Shown: in pieces, positions 39,101 to 54,100 of the stretch
Numbering within the stretch: the first letter of the stretch is position 1
Layout: every line of letters begins with the position of its first letter
Origin: Taeniopygia guttata
Taxonomy: Eukaryota > Chordata > Aves > Passeriformes > Estrildidae
Assembly: GCF_048771995.1 (NCBI RefSeq)
Contig: NC_133027.1
Coordinates: forward strand, 9,358,001 to 9,422,000
DNA length: 64,000 nucleotides
Reading direction: 5' to 3'
The notes under the pieces: generated by a model
What the model was told of the DNA's origin: nothing
Seen by the model: the letters and a program-made list of their open reading frames with translations, nothing else
Database searches by the model: none
Translations under genes and position numbers: made by a program

Positions 39101-42100
39101 GGCTAGAATTTTGCTGCTTTAATAGCAGTACTTTCTGTTAGTAACAGCAGTGAATAGTAAATAATGACAGACCAAGATAAACATGATGCTTTATCTTTAG
39201 CCCAGTAGGTTATTGATAACATGTTCTTTACTGTGTGGCTTTAATATAATTACATACTAATGTTGTTTTTCTGGGGGACAGGAATGAGCTAAAATTCAGC
39301 ATTCAGGATGGAACAAAAGTCAAGCTGTACCCAGAGAAGGATGAAGCTCTGAATGTACTGAATCTCAAGAGAGGTATCATCTCAGCTCTCCTTGTGCCAA
39401 CAGAAACAGTGGAAAACATTAAAACAATTCCAATGGTAGGTATTTTGAAAGTTAACTTTATTGTGTTAACCAATGGAAAAAAGCTCACCTAGGCAGAGTT
39501 ATTCCTGAGCATCATTTTCAAAAGGCCTGGACATTCAGATCAGAAAGGGTGCCTTTCAGGTAGATCAGGAGATGTCTGACAGCATGAGCAAAGGCACTGA
39601 CTTCTTTCTTCTTTCCAGGATACTGTGTATGGAAAGTGTGACAGTGAAGTTGAATTCAAATCCAGAAAAGGGAATGTTGCAGAAGATATTTCAATTACCA
39701 GGTACCTGAAAGACTGTGACAACTTCAGTCCCATCAGAGATCACGTCAGCCCCATTGCCATTGTAAAAGGACTAGTAAGTATGCCAATAAAAATTATATA
39801 ACATAGCATTTTTCATACCAGCACTTAAAATGATAAACAACCACTATCATGACAACTTTTATATTTATTTTTTGAAAACATAGTTTTCTTGCACCCTTCC
39901 CTTTGATCAGACTGCGGTATTGTTGCCTGTCAATAGAGAAAAATAGAGCAAGAGTGCAATTAAATTCTTTCATGTTCTTCTCTATTTTAAAGGAGATCTT
40001 TTCATGTATTGAGTGGGTACTATTGATTGTTGAATAACCTGTCAGAGCACAGCCAAATTTTTAGTTTTGCTGGTCAAAATTTTCAAAATTCCAATTTCAT
40101 CTAAAATATGTAGACCTCCAAAACTCTAAAGTATATGTGAGGTCCAGGAGGACAGGGCTCTGGAATAAATGATTTGACAAAATGTTGAGTTTACCTGTTA
40201 ATCCACAATGATAAGATGAAGTTGCTTGCATGAATATTGTCAGATTTCTTTCTGATATGATGACATCTGTGCTTTTGTGTGTTTTAACTAAAAAAAATGG
40301 TTTCATATAAAGCTAAAAATAAACTTTATAATTTCTGCCACTTCTACAGCTTTTTTGTAGAAATCTTTAAAATCTGTGTCATGAGACTGAAATTAAAGAT
40401 AACATCATGGTTGTTACAAGGGGAATGAACTATTCCAAAAATTACAAATTGGTTTTATGAAGGAGCCTTTGTTGTAGGCAGCAGGGGATCAGTCATGAAG
40501 TAACTACTAATCCAAGCTCCTCAATAAGGCCTGAGGGAACATTTCAGTGGGATTTTTGCCTGAGAAGAGACTTAAGTCCAAAGATTGTTACTGGCACAAT
40601 TTTGTCTTTGTGTATGAATGGTTCCAGTTATGCACCTTCATTTTCAATATGTAACTGCTAATCTTACAGTAAAACTGTGTCAGCCTTTAAAACTATGATT
40701 GTTTCCTATTCTACTCAGTAAAGTGACCACCAAACTATTTATTTTACAGAACACCCCATTATCTGCCCTTCTGAAGAGCACTCAGTTCTGTCATTACAAT
40801 ATTGATGCAAAGAAAAGGCACATAAGAGATGTTGTCTGCAGTGAAAAACACTTGTTTCTACCTTCCTCATACAAGTAGGTTGTTCACTATTTATCATTAC
40901 CCTAGATTTATAAACATCCATTCTAAATGGTGATGTGTCACATTCTGCCCTGACTTCATCCCTAAATGGATATTTTGTTTTTAAGAAGACAGGAGGTCTG
41001 TCAAGACCTTGTAAAGGCACTTGGATTTAACTAAAACACTGAATTTTTCCTTCTTTCCTAGAAATCTCTATGGTGTCATGACAGAGGTTAACCAGACTCT
41101 GAAGCTTGAAGATACCCCAAAGATCACTAACAAAAATTTTGATGGAGGTATAGCTGCAGTTCTCAATATTATAAATACAGGGACAATATATAAATACAGG
41201 GACAATTTTTTTGCTAATTCTTTTTATGGTGTTAATTAAAGATGAGGGCACCAAATAAATTCATCATTTTAAATGAAATTTTATCAACTTAGTAAGGATA
41301 AGTTTGAGTATAAAATGGGAAAACCTGAGAAGTTTAAAAACACCCCTAATTTTAAATAATCTTTTTATTTTCATTTTAATTTTAAAATTATCCTTTAAAA
41401 ATTAAAAACATATTTTAACATGCTTAAAAAGTAGTTTTTTTCTTATTAGAAATTAGTTTAATGAACCCTTTTCATCTACCCATAATTTCTTATGCATCTT
41501 TTAGTTTCAGTGCCAAATGTAAACAATCCATTATTAATACATATTTTATTCTGAAACATACTTTTCAGACCTGCAGCTGTTAATCCTAGTCCAAATAACA
41601 TGACCCCAATAATATAACATATATTTATTAAAAGTTGAAAAAGCAAACTGTGTTAATATGAGAGGTGTTAAGAAATAATCTTCATGAGAATGCAAAAGAA
41701 TGTATACAAACATTCAACTTTTGGGAAAATTTTATTAAATTCCACACCATTATTTTTGTAAATTGTCCAACTGTTAAACTTCAACAATTATATTAAATAA
41801 TGTGCAGACTTTGTATTTATACTGAATGTATGACAGAAGATAAAAATTAACATAGCTCCCTGATAAAGACATAAAGAATGCAATTTTTTTTCCAATTTCT
41901 AGATGCACTGGAAGAGAAGGGACTTGCACTGGAAAGTACAGATGCCAATCTGCCCAGGCAGGGCGATGCTGTTCTGAAAACTCTGCAGGAAATTCAGAAA
42001 CTTACAGCATCCCAGGAGAACCAGCAGAGAGCAAGACTCTTTTACAGATTTGTTTCTGGGCTGAGGAGTTTACATAACAGCACTCTTGGCTCTCTTGTTC

Positions 42101-45100
42101 CAAAGATGATGGAAACCTCAAGGTATGTTTCAGCACTTCACAGTGCAAGAACAACACACATAAATGCCATGGCAAAAACATGGTATAGATGATTTTTTGC
42201 TGCAAATAGTTTTAAATTAGAGGTGTACTGGATGTAATGAGTGTCTTTCAGAAATATAAGTGTTCTGAGATCTATGCAGAAAAGGAAATAAGGAAGGGAG
42301 CATCAAGCCAACTGTGTGTGCCTGACAAAATCCTTTGGATGTGTTTTTATAGCCAAATATCATTCATGCAGCTTTGCTCAAGGACAATGGCTGGAATTCC
42401 AAACCCCCAAGTGTGACTTATAGCAAAGAACACAGTTTTGAGTGTGAGACTTCAGCAGACATGGAAGAGTGCTATTGTTTGGTCTGACCCTGCCTCCACT
42501 CCACACCCTTACTCTTTTGTCTGGGCTGGACTTGAGCCAGGTTACATATACTTTATGTCCTCCATCTGTAAAGGAACTTGAGCCTGAGTCTAGGTCAATA
42601 TATTAGATGATAATACTTAAAGTTGTGGAAAAGTCTGTTGTGAAGGAAAAAAAAAGATACTTCCATGTAATGATCATATCATTAAGACTTACTTGTTCTA
42701 ATTTAATCAGGTTATTAGTATAACTTGTAAAACCAAGAAACTTCTTTTTGGTAAGAATTTGCATAATTTGCTTCCAGACACACATAAGCTTACATCATTG
42801 ATATTAAAACACCTTAATGAACCTTCCATATGTTTGTTTCAAACAGTCAACATGCAGCAATAACTGCAAACAAGGAATTAATTAGTAAAAGGCATCTCTT
42901 CTCCTTTCAGCTCCATCACTGTCCAGGCCCTGGTCCAGTGTGGGACTCCAGAGTGCTACAGTGCAATCCTTCAAATCCTGAGAACTGGAAATGTGAATCC
43001 ACTTGTGGCAGACCTGGTCACATACACCCTGGGACTGTTGCCTTCTCCAACTCCACAAAGAATACGGGAAATTCTTAACATGGCCCAGTATCAGCCAAGT
43101 AGAGCTTCATTTTATGGCTTGAGTCATTCTGTTACTAAGTAAGCAATGATAGCATGCAATTCTACCAAATTACAGCGCTTAGACTAAACCCTAAGAGTGT
43201 TCACTTTTGGAGGATATTTTTATCTTCTTGTATTTGCGCTTTAGGAATAAAATACAGACATTTCCCCATTTCCTCTTCTGTTTCTGATGTGTTTATGTCT
43301 TTCTTTAGGTTCTACAATGAGAAGAAGATTGTGACAGAGGAAATAGCAGATGTTGCAAACTTCATGGTATCACTGCTTGGCACTGATTGTTCTGGGGAAG
43401 ATGAACTCACATACCTCACACTTCGGGTATTTTTATTTCCTTCTTTCCTTATGCAGGCTATTATTATAATACTAATATTACATTATATTGTACTATATGA
43501 TATTACATTATATTATCACATATATTACTCTACTTCTCTTGGTGGAGAGGAAGTTTTTATCATCTTTCTGTATTTTCATCACTGCCAGGCTATTGGAAAC
43601 ATGGGTGCAGTAATGGAGAAAGCTAAACCCAGTGTGAAAGCATCTCTGAAGACCTGTATCAGAAATGAAGCTGCATCACTTCCAGTTCAGAAAGCAGCCA
43701 TCCAGGCATTCAGGAAAATGACAATTACTGAAGAGGTAAATTGGTCAAAAGAACCAGGATAAACTGTTCTCAGTTCACCTTGGCTGTTCACAGGACTTAC
43801 TGAATATGCAAAGCTATTCCCATTTTTTAAATTTTGTTATCTCTTCTTTTCCTAAATTAAATGATCTTGTTTCCAAATTTTGACATTTTTTCTGCACATA
43901 TGATTCCCAACAATCAAAAATCAGAATTCTTAAGTAAAAGTGTAACCTGGATGTATAAGATAAAAAATAAAAGATTTTTTAAAAGAGGCAAACAAAAAAA
44001 GAGGGGGAAAATAAATTAAAAATATAAGAAAATAAAGGATTAGAAAGACTATTTACAAGATCATTTAGTGACAGGACAAGGGGAAATGGGTTCAAATTAA
44101 AATAAAGTAATTTAGATTAGACATTAGAAACAAACACTTTACTGTGGTGATGGTGAGGTTCTGGCTCAGAGAAGCTGTGGATGTCCCATCTCTGGAAGCG
44201 TCCAAGGCCAGATTAGAGGGGGCTTTGAGCAGCTTGGTCCAGTGAAAGGTGTCCCTACCCATGGCAGAAGAACTGGAACTATATGGTTTTTAAAGGTCTC
44301 TTCCAATACAAATTATTCTGTGATCCTCTGATTCTATGAGAATCAGTTTTAATAAAGCCATAACTTCTATGATATTTCAAGAAAGTTTAGGAAAATATTT
44401 TCAAATAAACTGTTGTGATAGACTGCAGAAATAAGGTACAAAAATAGGTATGCAGTCACTAAAGATTTGGACTCAGTCATCCTTATGGGTCCCTTCCATC
44501 TAAGAATATTCTGTGATTATTTCACCCTATATGTTCCCAAAAGGGTTTAGCAATATCATCCATGAGCCAGTTCATCAATGCAAACCTTTCTGTATTTGTA
44601 TAGGACCGTTCAGCACTTCTCAAAGCATTCCAGGAACTGGATGCACCCACAGACAAACGTCTAGCATCCTATCTCCTGGTGATGAAAAATCCTTCCCCAA
44701 GTGATCTTGCAAAGATTTTGAGAGTCCTTACAAAGGAGAAGAGTGAGCAGGTGAAAAGCTTTGTTGCCTCACACATTGCCAACATCCTGGACTCTGAAGA
44801 AATGGGCATCGAAGAGTAAGTGAAATTTAGGTGTTTATTGGTCTCATTGGAAGAAAAAAAGTCTTGACCATAGTTACAGTAGTAGTTACCTAGCAGTTGA
44901 GTTTTCTACTGGTTTTTCTGTTTATTTGAACAAGCACATCAGCTGAGTAAACTGGCATTGTCAGGACAGTGCCAGATTATGGTCTTTCCCTTAAGTCTTA
45001 TGTTTACTATTAAATCTGTGCAGAGACCTATCCATTAGCAATCAGCACAGCTGTATGAATGTCTGCAAAAGGCATAAAAAAATCCCTTAATTAAGACTAA

Positions 45101-48100
45101 ATGAGTGTTTGGAATATATACTAATCACATTTTAATTGCTATCCTCTTCCCTAGTCTAAAAAGCCGAGTTGAAGAAGCTCTGAAAGGAAATCAGCTCCCA
45201 AAAGCCAAAGATTTCATAAAATTCTCACAAAATTATCAGATTTCAAAAAGAGTTTCTGTACCTGGAATTGACCCCATCTCTGCCAAAGTGGAAGGAAACG
45301 TGATATTTGATCCAAATAGTTATATTCCTAAAGAGACCATGCTGAAAACCACCCTGCATGCCTATGGATTCGACTCAAGTGATGTCTTTGAGGTACAAAA
45401 ATTATCGAAAACATTTGCTAGTAGTATTCAGCTGCTTTCTTTCTCATTTCTGTTTTCTTATAACAACTTTCCGTGAATAATGTATTTTTTTTACAAGCCT
45501 TGGGAGAAATCTAAAGATCACTACAAGGGGACTTTGATTTGGTCTCAATGGGCTTTAGAGCAAGCCATTCATTATGTGATGTCACTTGCCACTGACTGGA
45601 TGGACGACCCTGATGATGTTATTAAAGGGTTCAGGGTAAAATGAACATCCGTAGCAAACTGACTTTGTGCTAATGAATCATCACTGGCACACTGAAGTAC
45701 TCATAGTAGATTTTAAGTGAGATATAACCTATGCATAGGGTTTTTTTTACAGAGATAAAATTAATTATAAGATATAATATTCCATATCTTCCTTTAAGAG
45801 TTGTGGGCTTCTAGGATACATTATAAATTCATGTTTTGCTCCCCAGAAAGTCTGTTTGTTGTAAAGTTCCAAAGAAAAGGAAGCAACTGACTCAGTTATG
45901 GTTTGTCCTTTCTGTTCATTTCAGCTTGGCTTGGATGGAAAGGGATTTGAACCAACACTGGAAGCATTGTTTGGAGAGAATGGATTTTTCCCAGACACTG
46001 CAACCAAGGCCTTGTACTGGGTTGATGGCAAAGTGCCAGAGAAGGTTTCCAAGGCACTTTTTGACTATTTTGGCTACTCACAGGATGGCAAGCAGGATCA
46101 GGTACAGCTTGAAAACTTTCTATGTACAACACATCATTCCTATTTTAACACTAATTACAGCACTTAGTACTTTACTCAATGTGTTCCTTCTCCTCTGTGG
46201 TGAGATAAACAGAAATCCTTAATGTTATTTAACAACATGTTTTCTTAATTGTATTTGGAGGGGTGTTTGTGTGGAGAGAATTCTGTAAGTGCTTGTGCAG
46301 AATAGCTGACATTCATGAAGTACCTGTTCGAGATATATGATCTTACATATCTCTTATAAATCTGTTTTATTTCTTCCTGACTGAATTTTCAGGATATCGT
46401 GAAAGGAATAATACTTAACCTTGAAAAACTGATAAAAGAATTGGGCAGCAAAGAAGCTCCAGAAGGAAGAGCATATCTAAGGATCCTGGGAGAAGAGCTT
46501 GGGTACATGAAACTCAATGATTTTAAACTTCTGGGAAGCTTGATTTTAAAGAGTGCTAAAACTCTTCAGACAGTTCCTGAAATGGTACGTTTCTAATGCA
46601 GCAATGTACACTATCAATTTTTTTGTTTTCCAAAATTTTTTTAAGATTTAGATTGCATTATGTAAAAATATTTGATGCTAGCATGAAAATAAAATTATTT
46701 AAAATAAAATATCCAGGCTTATTTTGAAGGACTCTGGGAAATCTATGAAGATAACCTTAATAACCAAGTGGCATCCTCCTGAAGGATTGGTGAGGGGAAG
46801 GAAAAAGCAAATTTGTATTATTGAGATATCTACTGGAACAATTTACAAAACTTTGGTACTGGCTATTAAGTTACATGACTAAATTTTTAATTATGTAAAT
46901 ATGTGTTGATATTAAAAATTTCATTCTTGTCATGTTAAAATGAAAATATGTAGTATATTTTAGGAATGTTAGGTAATATCCTTCTTTCATTGAAGTAAAA
47001 TAATGCTTTGCCATTGATTTTGGGGAAACCAGAATATTACGTGGTATCTAAACCAATTCACCTTTGTATGTGTATGTTAAGGTAGATAACCGGTGTGTAT
47101 CAAGGCTCGTAAAAATTCTGGTATTCATTTAAAGTTCAGATTTTGTTGACAGTCTTTAGTATATTTTTTGAAGCAGTGAATCTGTGGAAATTAGATTCTT
47201 ATTCCATATGAAATTAACTTTTGGAGCATAGAGTTGCAATCATTCCCTGATAAGTTTGAAAAGTACAAAATGTGCATATTGCAAAATGTGGACTTGTTAG
47301 TGTTCATTTCCTTGTTTAATTCCCAGATTGCACAAGCCATCTCAAAAGGTGTTGACAGGGATCTATTTGTCCACTACATATTCATGGACAATGAGTTTGA
47401 GCTTCCAACTGGAGCAGGTTTGCAACTGAAGTTTGCTTTGTCTGGAATAGCAACACCTGGGGCAAGAGTAGCTGCAAAGCTTCATCAAAAAAGCGTAAGT
47501 CTCAGTAGTTGTCTATATTTTTTCTCCTCCTAATAATCTACATTTTCATTTATGGATAAAACTGTAACACTACAAACATTTAAATATTGCAAAATGTTCT
47601 CTATATTTAAAAACCCTAACTCATTAGAGGTCTTTGGTTAATTTGCGGATGACATTTAAATTAGATTAAGAAGTAATGCATGTAATAAATTACGAATGAG
47701 ACATAATAAATTTATGAGTTAAAAGTATTTCAACCACTCTCTCAAAAATAAAACTTTTGGATCTGTTTATTTCTCTCTCCCTGCACTCAAAATGCAACAG
47801 TAGAAAAGCTACAACATGTGAATTTGCTGTTCAAGCCAAAAAGTTAAAATATTTTGTTGTGACCAATTCAAAGAGAAAAAATTTGAGCAGCAGTTAAAAG
47901 AAAGATTAAAAATTGAGTCAAGTAAAATATTTTTTCATCTGAGAGGAAACATCTTAAAATTGTAGCAAGGAAAAAGCATATGATGCAAAATTAATAATCC
48001 ACTTAAAATTAAAAGAAAATATTTTTTTCTATTCCTTTTTACAGTTCTAATAACTACCTTCCTCTAACCTAGTCAATATTACATGAGAATTTCTTGGTAG

Positions 48101-51100
48101 TTTCACTTAATCAAAACTTTTAATTTTCTACCATATACAAAATCTAAATAAAAATAAAAAATAAATCCTCAAATTGAGTACTTGTTGCCCTTTAGTTAGC
48201 TTGGAATATTTTCCAGAATTTTGCATTCTATCCCTTCTTTCTTAATGGCCAAAACAAAAGCTTGACAATAAACTGGTGTGTGTTTAGAGAAATTCAAATC
48301 TTGGATCCATTTCTTTTTTGTCAAACAATTTGCTCATTGTCTTTGAAATTTGCTAATTTTTTTTCTTACAATGGAGAGCTGGCTCTTGTTTTCAGATTTA
48401 AAAATACATACAAGTAGCTCCACATATAAAATCTTTCTGAAGCATGAGTATTTTTACATTAAAGTAGGTAGGGACCCTTGATGTTATCATCTTGCTTGTT
48501 TTTTATACTACAGTTACCACTTATGTGGGCCATTTGATTATGTGACTTGAGAATCAGATTTTTTGAATAGCAAAATCAATTCTATAAAACTTACCTTTGT
48601 ATTAACAGGAGTGGTATGGGGTTTTTACATAGCCAGCAAGAAGGGTATTAGGAAAATAAATACCCCATTTTGTTTTTATTCAATAGGTGCAAGCAGATCT
48701 CATTGCTAAACCTTCAGTAGCAGTTGAATTTGTGACACACCTGGGAATAAACATGCCTGAATTTGCTGGAAGTGGTGTGGAGATGAATTCTAATATATTC
48801 CATGAATCTGGAATAGAAGCACATGTTAGTGTAAAAGCTGGACAATTGAAATTCAGCATTCCTGCTCCAAAGAGTCCAGTAAAACTTCTCAGTATCAGGT
48901 AATGAGAACTGAATGAGAACTTTCAAGGCTATGTTCTTCCTTCTCTTCTTGGTTTTTATTGTGGAATTGAAATCTAGGGGAGGCATGGAGACATTTTCAG
49001 TTCAGAAAAATTCCAGACATTGTAAAACTGGGATAACTTCTGTTGTAAGACAAGCAAATATGCCAGATAAGTGATGGCTTGGAGTAATGGCTTACAGATT
49101 ATTTGTCACTATTTTTGACATTTTATACAAGACTCCTACAATTTCCATTCTTTTGTTTTCTTTCATATAAAATTATTATAATAGCAATATTTATTTCAAA
49201 TGGAATTTAAATTAACTACTTCCATTAATTGTAGAGAGAGCAAATGGCTCAATACACTAAATTATAATTATAAATAATAATACCTGTATCATTTAAAGCC
49301 AGATGTTATTTCAGTTAGCCCCTACATCAATAAGCAAGTTTTATTCAGAAGTAAGTGTCTTAATGGGATGTCTGAGCACCTGTCCTGGGGATAAATTACT
49401 GACTTTTCTGTTCCAGCAATACGCTGCATTTGGTATCTCCAACCAAAACTGAAGAGATTCCAACTCGGATAGAGAACCAAGAAACCTCAACTTCTTGTAA
49501 GCCTTTCATTCCTGGTCTAAATTTCTGCACCAAAGTACTGTACCCTAATTCCACTGATGCAGAGGCAGTTCCATATTTTCCCTTGGCTGGAGAATCCAGG
49601 TAAGTCATGTCAACTTCAACTATGTTTATTTTGTGCTAGCTTCCTTACCTCTTAGTCTCCAGTAGTCTCTCATGTCAAGCTTACCTTTAAAGATATTTCA
49701 AAACTTACTGGCAGCAGCAGCTCGGAAAGAGAGCTGTTGAGAACTGTATGATTTCTTCTGTTTGTGGTCATGGACAAAAAAGTCACTCACAAGGCATTTG
49801 TTTACTCCTTCCATAGATTTGAGGTTGAGTTAGTGTCCACAGGCAAAGTAAAGGAATACTCTGCAAGTGCAAACTACGAACTGCAGAGAGAGGGAAATGA
49901 CCAGATAGACACCCTAAAGTTTGCTGTCCAGGCAGAAGGTAAGAGTGAAAAAAAACAAAACTGTGTAGTTTTTCATGGTTTTGAACTGTCATTTTAGAGA
50001 AATGACATTTTTATTAATAAATCTTAATAGTATTCGTAACAGTGTAAGATAGAATACCATTTTCACACCCAAACAAGCCCACCATTTAATTACATTTCCT
50101 TTCATGCAATCCCAGATTGTATGATTTTCATGATGAGAGGCTGATTTTGTATTTTGCTTGATTTTAATAAAATTGTGATGTCGGTGAATGGAAGCAAAGA
50201 AGAGGAGATGTTCAGGGGGTCTATATAAGCAAGAGAAAAATATGTTTCTTATGAAATATAGAATGAAAGCATACCAAACATTTGTGGGGTCATTTAAATA
50301 ACAAAAGTATTGATGGGTTGGTAGGTCAGCCCATGCTGTATTTAGAAGACGAGAAGAAAAAAGATGACCCAGTTGCTAATCAGACTCATTAAAAGATGTA
50401 TTAGATCTTTAGTGGGATATAATTCTCAGCTGATTCTTTTTTGTTCACCTTTAAAGAAAAGTCCAAACAGTTTCATAGTTGTGAATAACCAAAGTACATT
50501 ATATTTTCTAGGTGTAAACAAGCATGGGGCCACGCTGACCTTCAGGTACAACAAAGGCAAAAAGATTTTGACCAGTGATGTCCAGATTCCAGATGTTGGT
50601 GTTGACTTTGGTACAAACTTCAGAATTACTGATGAATCCATTTCTGGGAAGAAAGCATACACCTTTGTCTTAGATGTCAACAACAAGAAGATTACAGAAG
50701 TTACTCTTACTGGACAGATAAGGTAACTCAGGAAAACATTTAGAATTTAACAGCTACCTTTGGAAAGGTTTCACTGGATGTAAAAATTTGGCAAAATTTT
50801 ATCTTGTTTTGGAGAAATTTCTTAACTACAGATACAGATAAACATGCCATTAAAACCCCATTTAAAAGCTTTAAAGTATTTTATTTTTAATGCATCAAAT
50901 GCATATATATATAACACATTGATTGATCTTTCCTACTATATGTGTATATATATATAATTTGTATTACAAGTTCCTTCAGGTAGTTCTTCCATGTTTGCAC
51001 ACACATGACTACAAGAATGCATTGTACTACTGTTTTTGCAGGTGTGATAATCTAAGGATATAAACAAGGCAAGGTTTGTTCAGAGAGGTATTATCTTTTA

Positions 51101-54100
51101 CTGGATATGCTTGGCTCTAAAAAATTATTACATCTTCCCACAAAGAAATCTAATGGCACTCAGTAAGAAACAAAACCAAAAATAACTGAGAGCTTCCTGT
51201 AAAAATTCCCACGCTTCTTGATGAGAATATTTCCGGGAACATCTACAGGGGAGCTAACAAAAATGTTCAGCCTGTCAGGGTTTCTAAAATTATCTGCTTC
51301 ACAAGCCCATAGTGAAATGGGCTGATCACATTCTTTAATAAACCTCAATCTTCCATGGAATTCTGTGATCTTGATGGTGCCCCAGGGAGTCTTTGTCTTT
51401 GCTGTTCATGTAGAATTGCCTCTGATATCAGTGGGAGCTTTGGACAGATGTCAGAGACCTCAATTCCCTTTCATTTGCACTAACATAACATTAAATTTTG
51501 CTCGAGTCAACAAAGTTACAGAGATATAAAATAAATGCGAATAAAGAAAAATTAAGCCCACTGGCATAATATATTTTGCCAAGTGTTTTGTTTCTATGTG
51601 ATTCATGGCCACAGTCTGTATCCTGAGTAGAGAGTTCAGTTTGAGTAAGGCATTTAGAATTTGGTTCTGTTACAACTTTACCAGGACAGGTACATATTTC
51701 CATCCTTTTCACTCCTATGAAATTAATACAAATTACTGTGCGTATCTGCACAGTAGCATTATAATAGTCTACTACAGATTTTCCAAACTAGCAGGAGCTG
51801 AAAATATTCATTGAATTAGAGCAATGTTTACAAGTTTGATTCAATCTAATTTTTTTATAGCAGCTATTATGCCTTTGCTATAGATTTAAATGTTGAAATT
51901 GCTCCTGAAAAAATACAATTAAATATTTTTATTCACATATTTTTTTTCTTTCACAGATATGCGGGAGTGGAAGAGGCAATGTTAAGAGGCACCATTTCTT
52001 TTCCTCGCCTGGAAACTGAACTTAGAAGTGAAGCATTGGTTAATTATTCACCAAAAAAAGCATATCTTCAGATCAGCTCAGCTGCAACAATTTATGGAAA
52101 CTCGATTTCAAAAAGAGTTCTTCTCAGATATGGTAGGGGCAAAAACATGATCCACATACACAGCATGTAAATTTAAGCATCTTTTTACATTAGTTCATAA
52201 TATTTCTCAAAATAAGAATATTACTAATTTTACCCTTTTCTTTTAAATTCATGATTTTTAGATGCTGAGAAAGTTGAGCTGGAGTGGAATTCAGGTGCCA
52301 GTGCTGCTGTGAAAAAACTCTGTTCTGCCTTCCCAGTTGACTTCTCAGACTACTCAAAAACTCTAGAGAAGCATACCAACGAACTTCTGGATCAGAAAGT
52401 GGCCCATACAGACATGACACTGAGACATATCGTGTCACAATTTATCGTGGTATGGTTTTCAATCTGCAGTAGATATTACAGCTCCAGTACATAGCCCTGA
52501 GGAATTCTTGCCTCCCCCATGAAAGCCAAAATAAGAACTGCTTGTAAAATCACTCATCAGATTGAATAAGCTGTGTATTTCCAGCTTTGATAGAATAAGT
52601 CACTTTAGCAGATACCTAGACCCCAGTATTTGGGTAGTTCAAATAAGTTTCAGATGCATTCATTGAGAAGTCCTAAAACTTTATATTAACTTTCAAAAAC
52701 TTTTCTCCTCATTGCAGGCAACCAACACCTGGCTGCAAAAGACATCAAAAGATGTCCCTTATGCCCAGACTCTGCAAGACAAACTAAGTGCACTGCAGGA
52801 ACTGAGCATTCAGAAACTTAACCTGCCTGTTATCACCATTCCTGAAGAACTTTTCCTGAAAAGGTAGGGAATGAAATTAGGATAGTGAAACAGGAAACGG
52901 AAAATAGGTATTTATTCACATTTTAGTGTTACTTTACTTTTGTTTTATAAAACAGCATGGAATCACTGTAAACATTAGCATAAAATTGGAATCATAACAA
53001 AGAATTTCAAGGTCAGAGAAATGAAATTATATGGAGGAATTGATGCATATATTTAATACAGATTTGACTTCATGTAATATGTGAATAGATCCCAGAGTGT
53101 TGTATTATCTTATAAGGTGTATTGAATAAAAATACAGCATTCAGCAGTCTTTAAGCCACAGAACTACTGAAGCCATGTTTCTCATAGCTGACACTTCAGC
53201 CATAACCCTCATCGCTCTGTACTTTCCTGTGCAGTCCTGATGGACAGTTCTTCCATTCCCTTATGCATACTGGTTAACCTCCACCAGTAAAGCAACCTGA
53301 CCTCCTCCCATGCCTGATATGATCTGAGGGAAGTTGTACACATATGGACTGGATGCTGGCACTAGTTTGGTGCCATCTCTTCTACCTAGTAGAGTTTCAC
53401 AGGATTTGTATGAATGTCATTACCCTTCTGTTAAATTTCGTAGAAATGAAATGCTGAAATGAATGCAAAGGACAGCAGAAGCCAGTGTAAGATTGGATTC
53501 CAAAAACAAATGGAGAAGAGTCTTCAATTTTGTATCTCTTAGATCTGTTTTTCCATGTATTATCTTTTATTGTGCTAATAAGATATAATGTGTTAATGAT
53601 ACATATCTTTATTGCTTCCATTGTGCTCCAGAGCTAAGTATAAGCAAGGAAGAAACTGGATTTTTCTCCTAGGTTCTTATCATCTTTGCTAATAATAATA
53701 ACAACATGGTTTTCTACTGCTTTTTTATGTAGCTTTTTAAATCTTCTGATGTAAAGGAACAAATTTCAAAAGCATTCGCTTAATTTTCATCTTAGGATGT
53801 AGCTCTTAAGTGTAAAAATTCAAGATTTTGCAATAGGAAAGACCAGTTAGGAAACAAGAAAAGTATCTGCGCCAGCTTATTGTTCATTCAGAAATTAAGG
53901 CCAAGTTTCCTTCTGTTTTGCCTTTTCCCAATTATGCTTTTTCTGCCAACGATCTATTTTCCAATCCTAGTTCCTGGTCAGATGCTTAGATTTTTATTTC
54001 CTTTTATTCAGAATAAAAAAATGCTGAATATTTATATAAAATTTCTGAAATGCTTATAATGGGAAAGACAGATAAATTTTTAATGCTAATACGATTTAAT

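Larger units (their letters stand above)
33150..39281 (+). other. APOB: APOB introns 1-4
   Basis: Introns at 33150-34526, 34566-37162, 37279-38131 and 38278-39281, all GT-AG (exons 2-4 lie between them). Intron 1 holds a poly-A run near 34101-34116 followed by a tandem TTTAATTGTA repeat near 34129-34160. No other gene or confident mobile element was seen. Confidence 0.8.
39436..44603 (+). other. APOB: APOB introns 5-12
   Basis: Introns at 39436-39618, 39775-40749, 40875-41061, 41148-41902, 42123-42910, 43139-43308, 43427-43588 and 43736-44603. Intron 6 carries an inverted copy of the ancient repeat, intron 8 a 19-base tandem duplication, and intron 12 two CR1 tails. No nested gene seen. Confidence 0.8.
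44816..49816 (+). other. APOB: APOB introns 13-19
   Basis: Introns at 44816-45154, 45393-45924, 46102-46392, 46585-47326, 47495-48686, 48899-49416 and 49600-49816, all GT-AG. AT-rich; no nested gene or confident transposon recognised. A stretch near 45498-45636 in intron 14 looks faintly exon-like but has no place in the protein. Confidence 0.75.

Noticed and set aside
43451..43460. Decoy acceptor ATGCAG followed by GCTATT inside intron 11, mimicking the start of exon 12
   Set aside because: Use of it would leave an intron of about 30 bases, too short for splicing.
45498..45636. Exon-like stretch in APOB intron 14
   Set aside because: Exon 14 joins exon 15 in phase exactly as in the human protein, leaving no room for extra residues.
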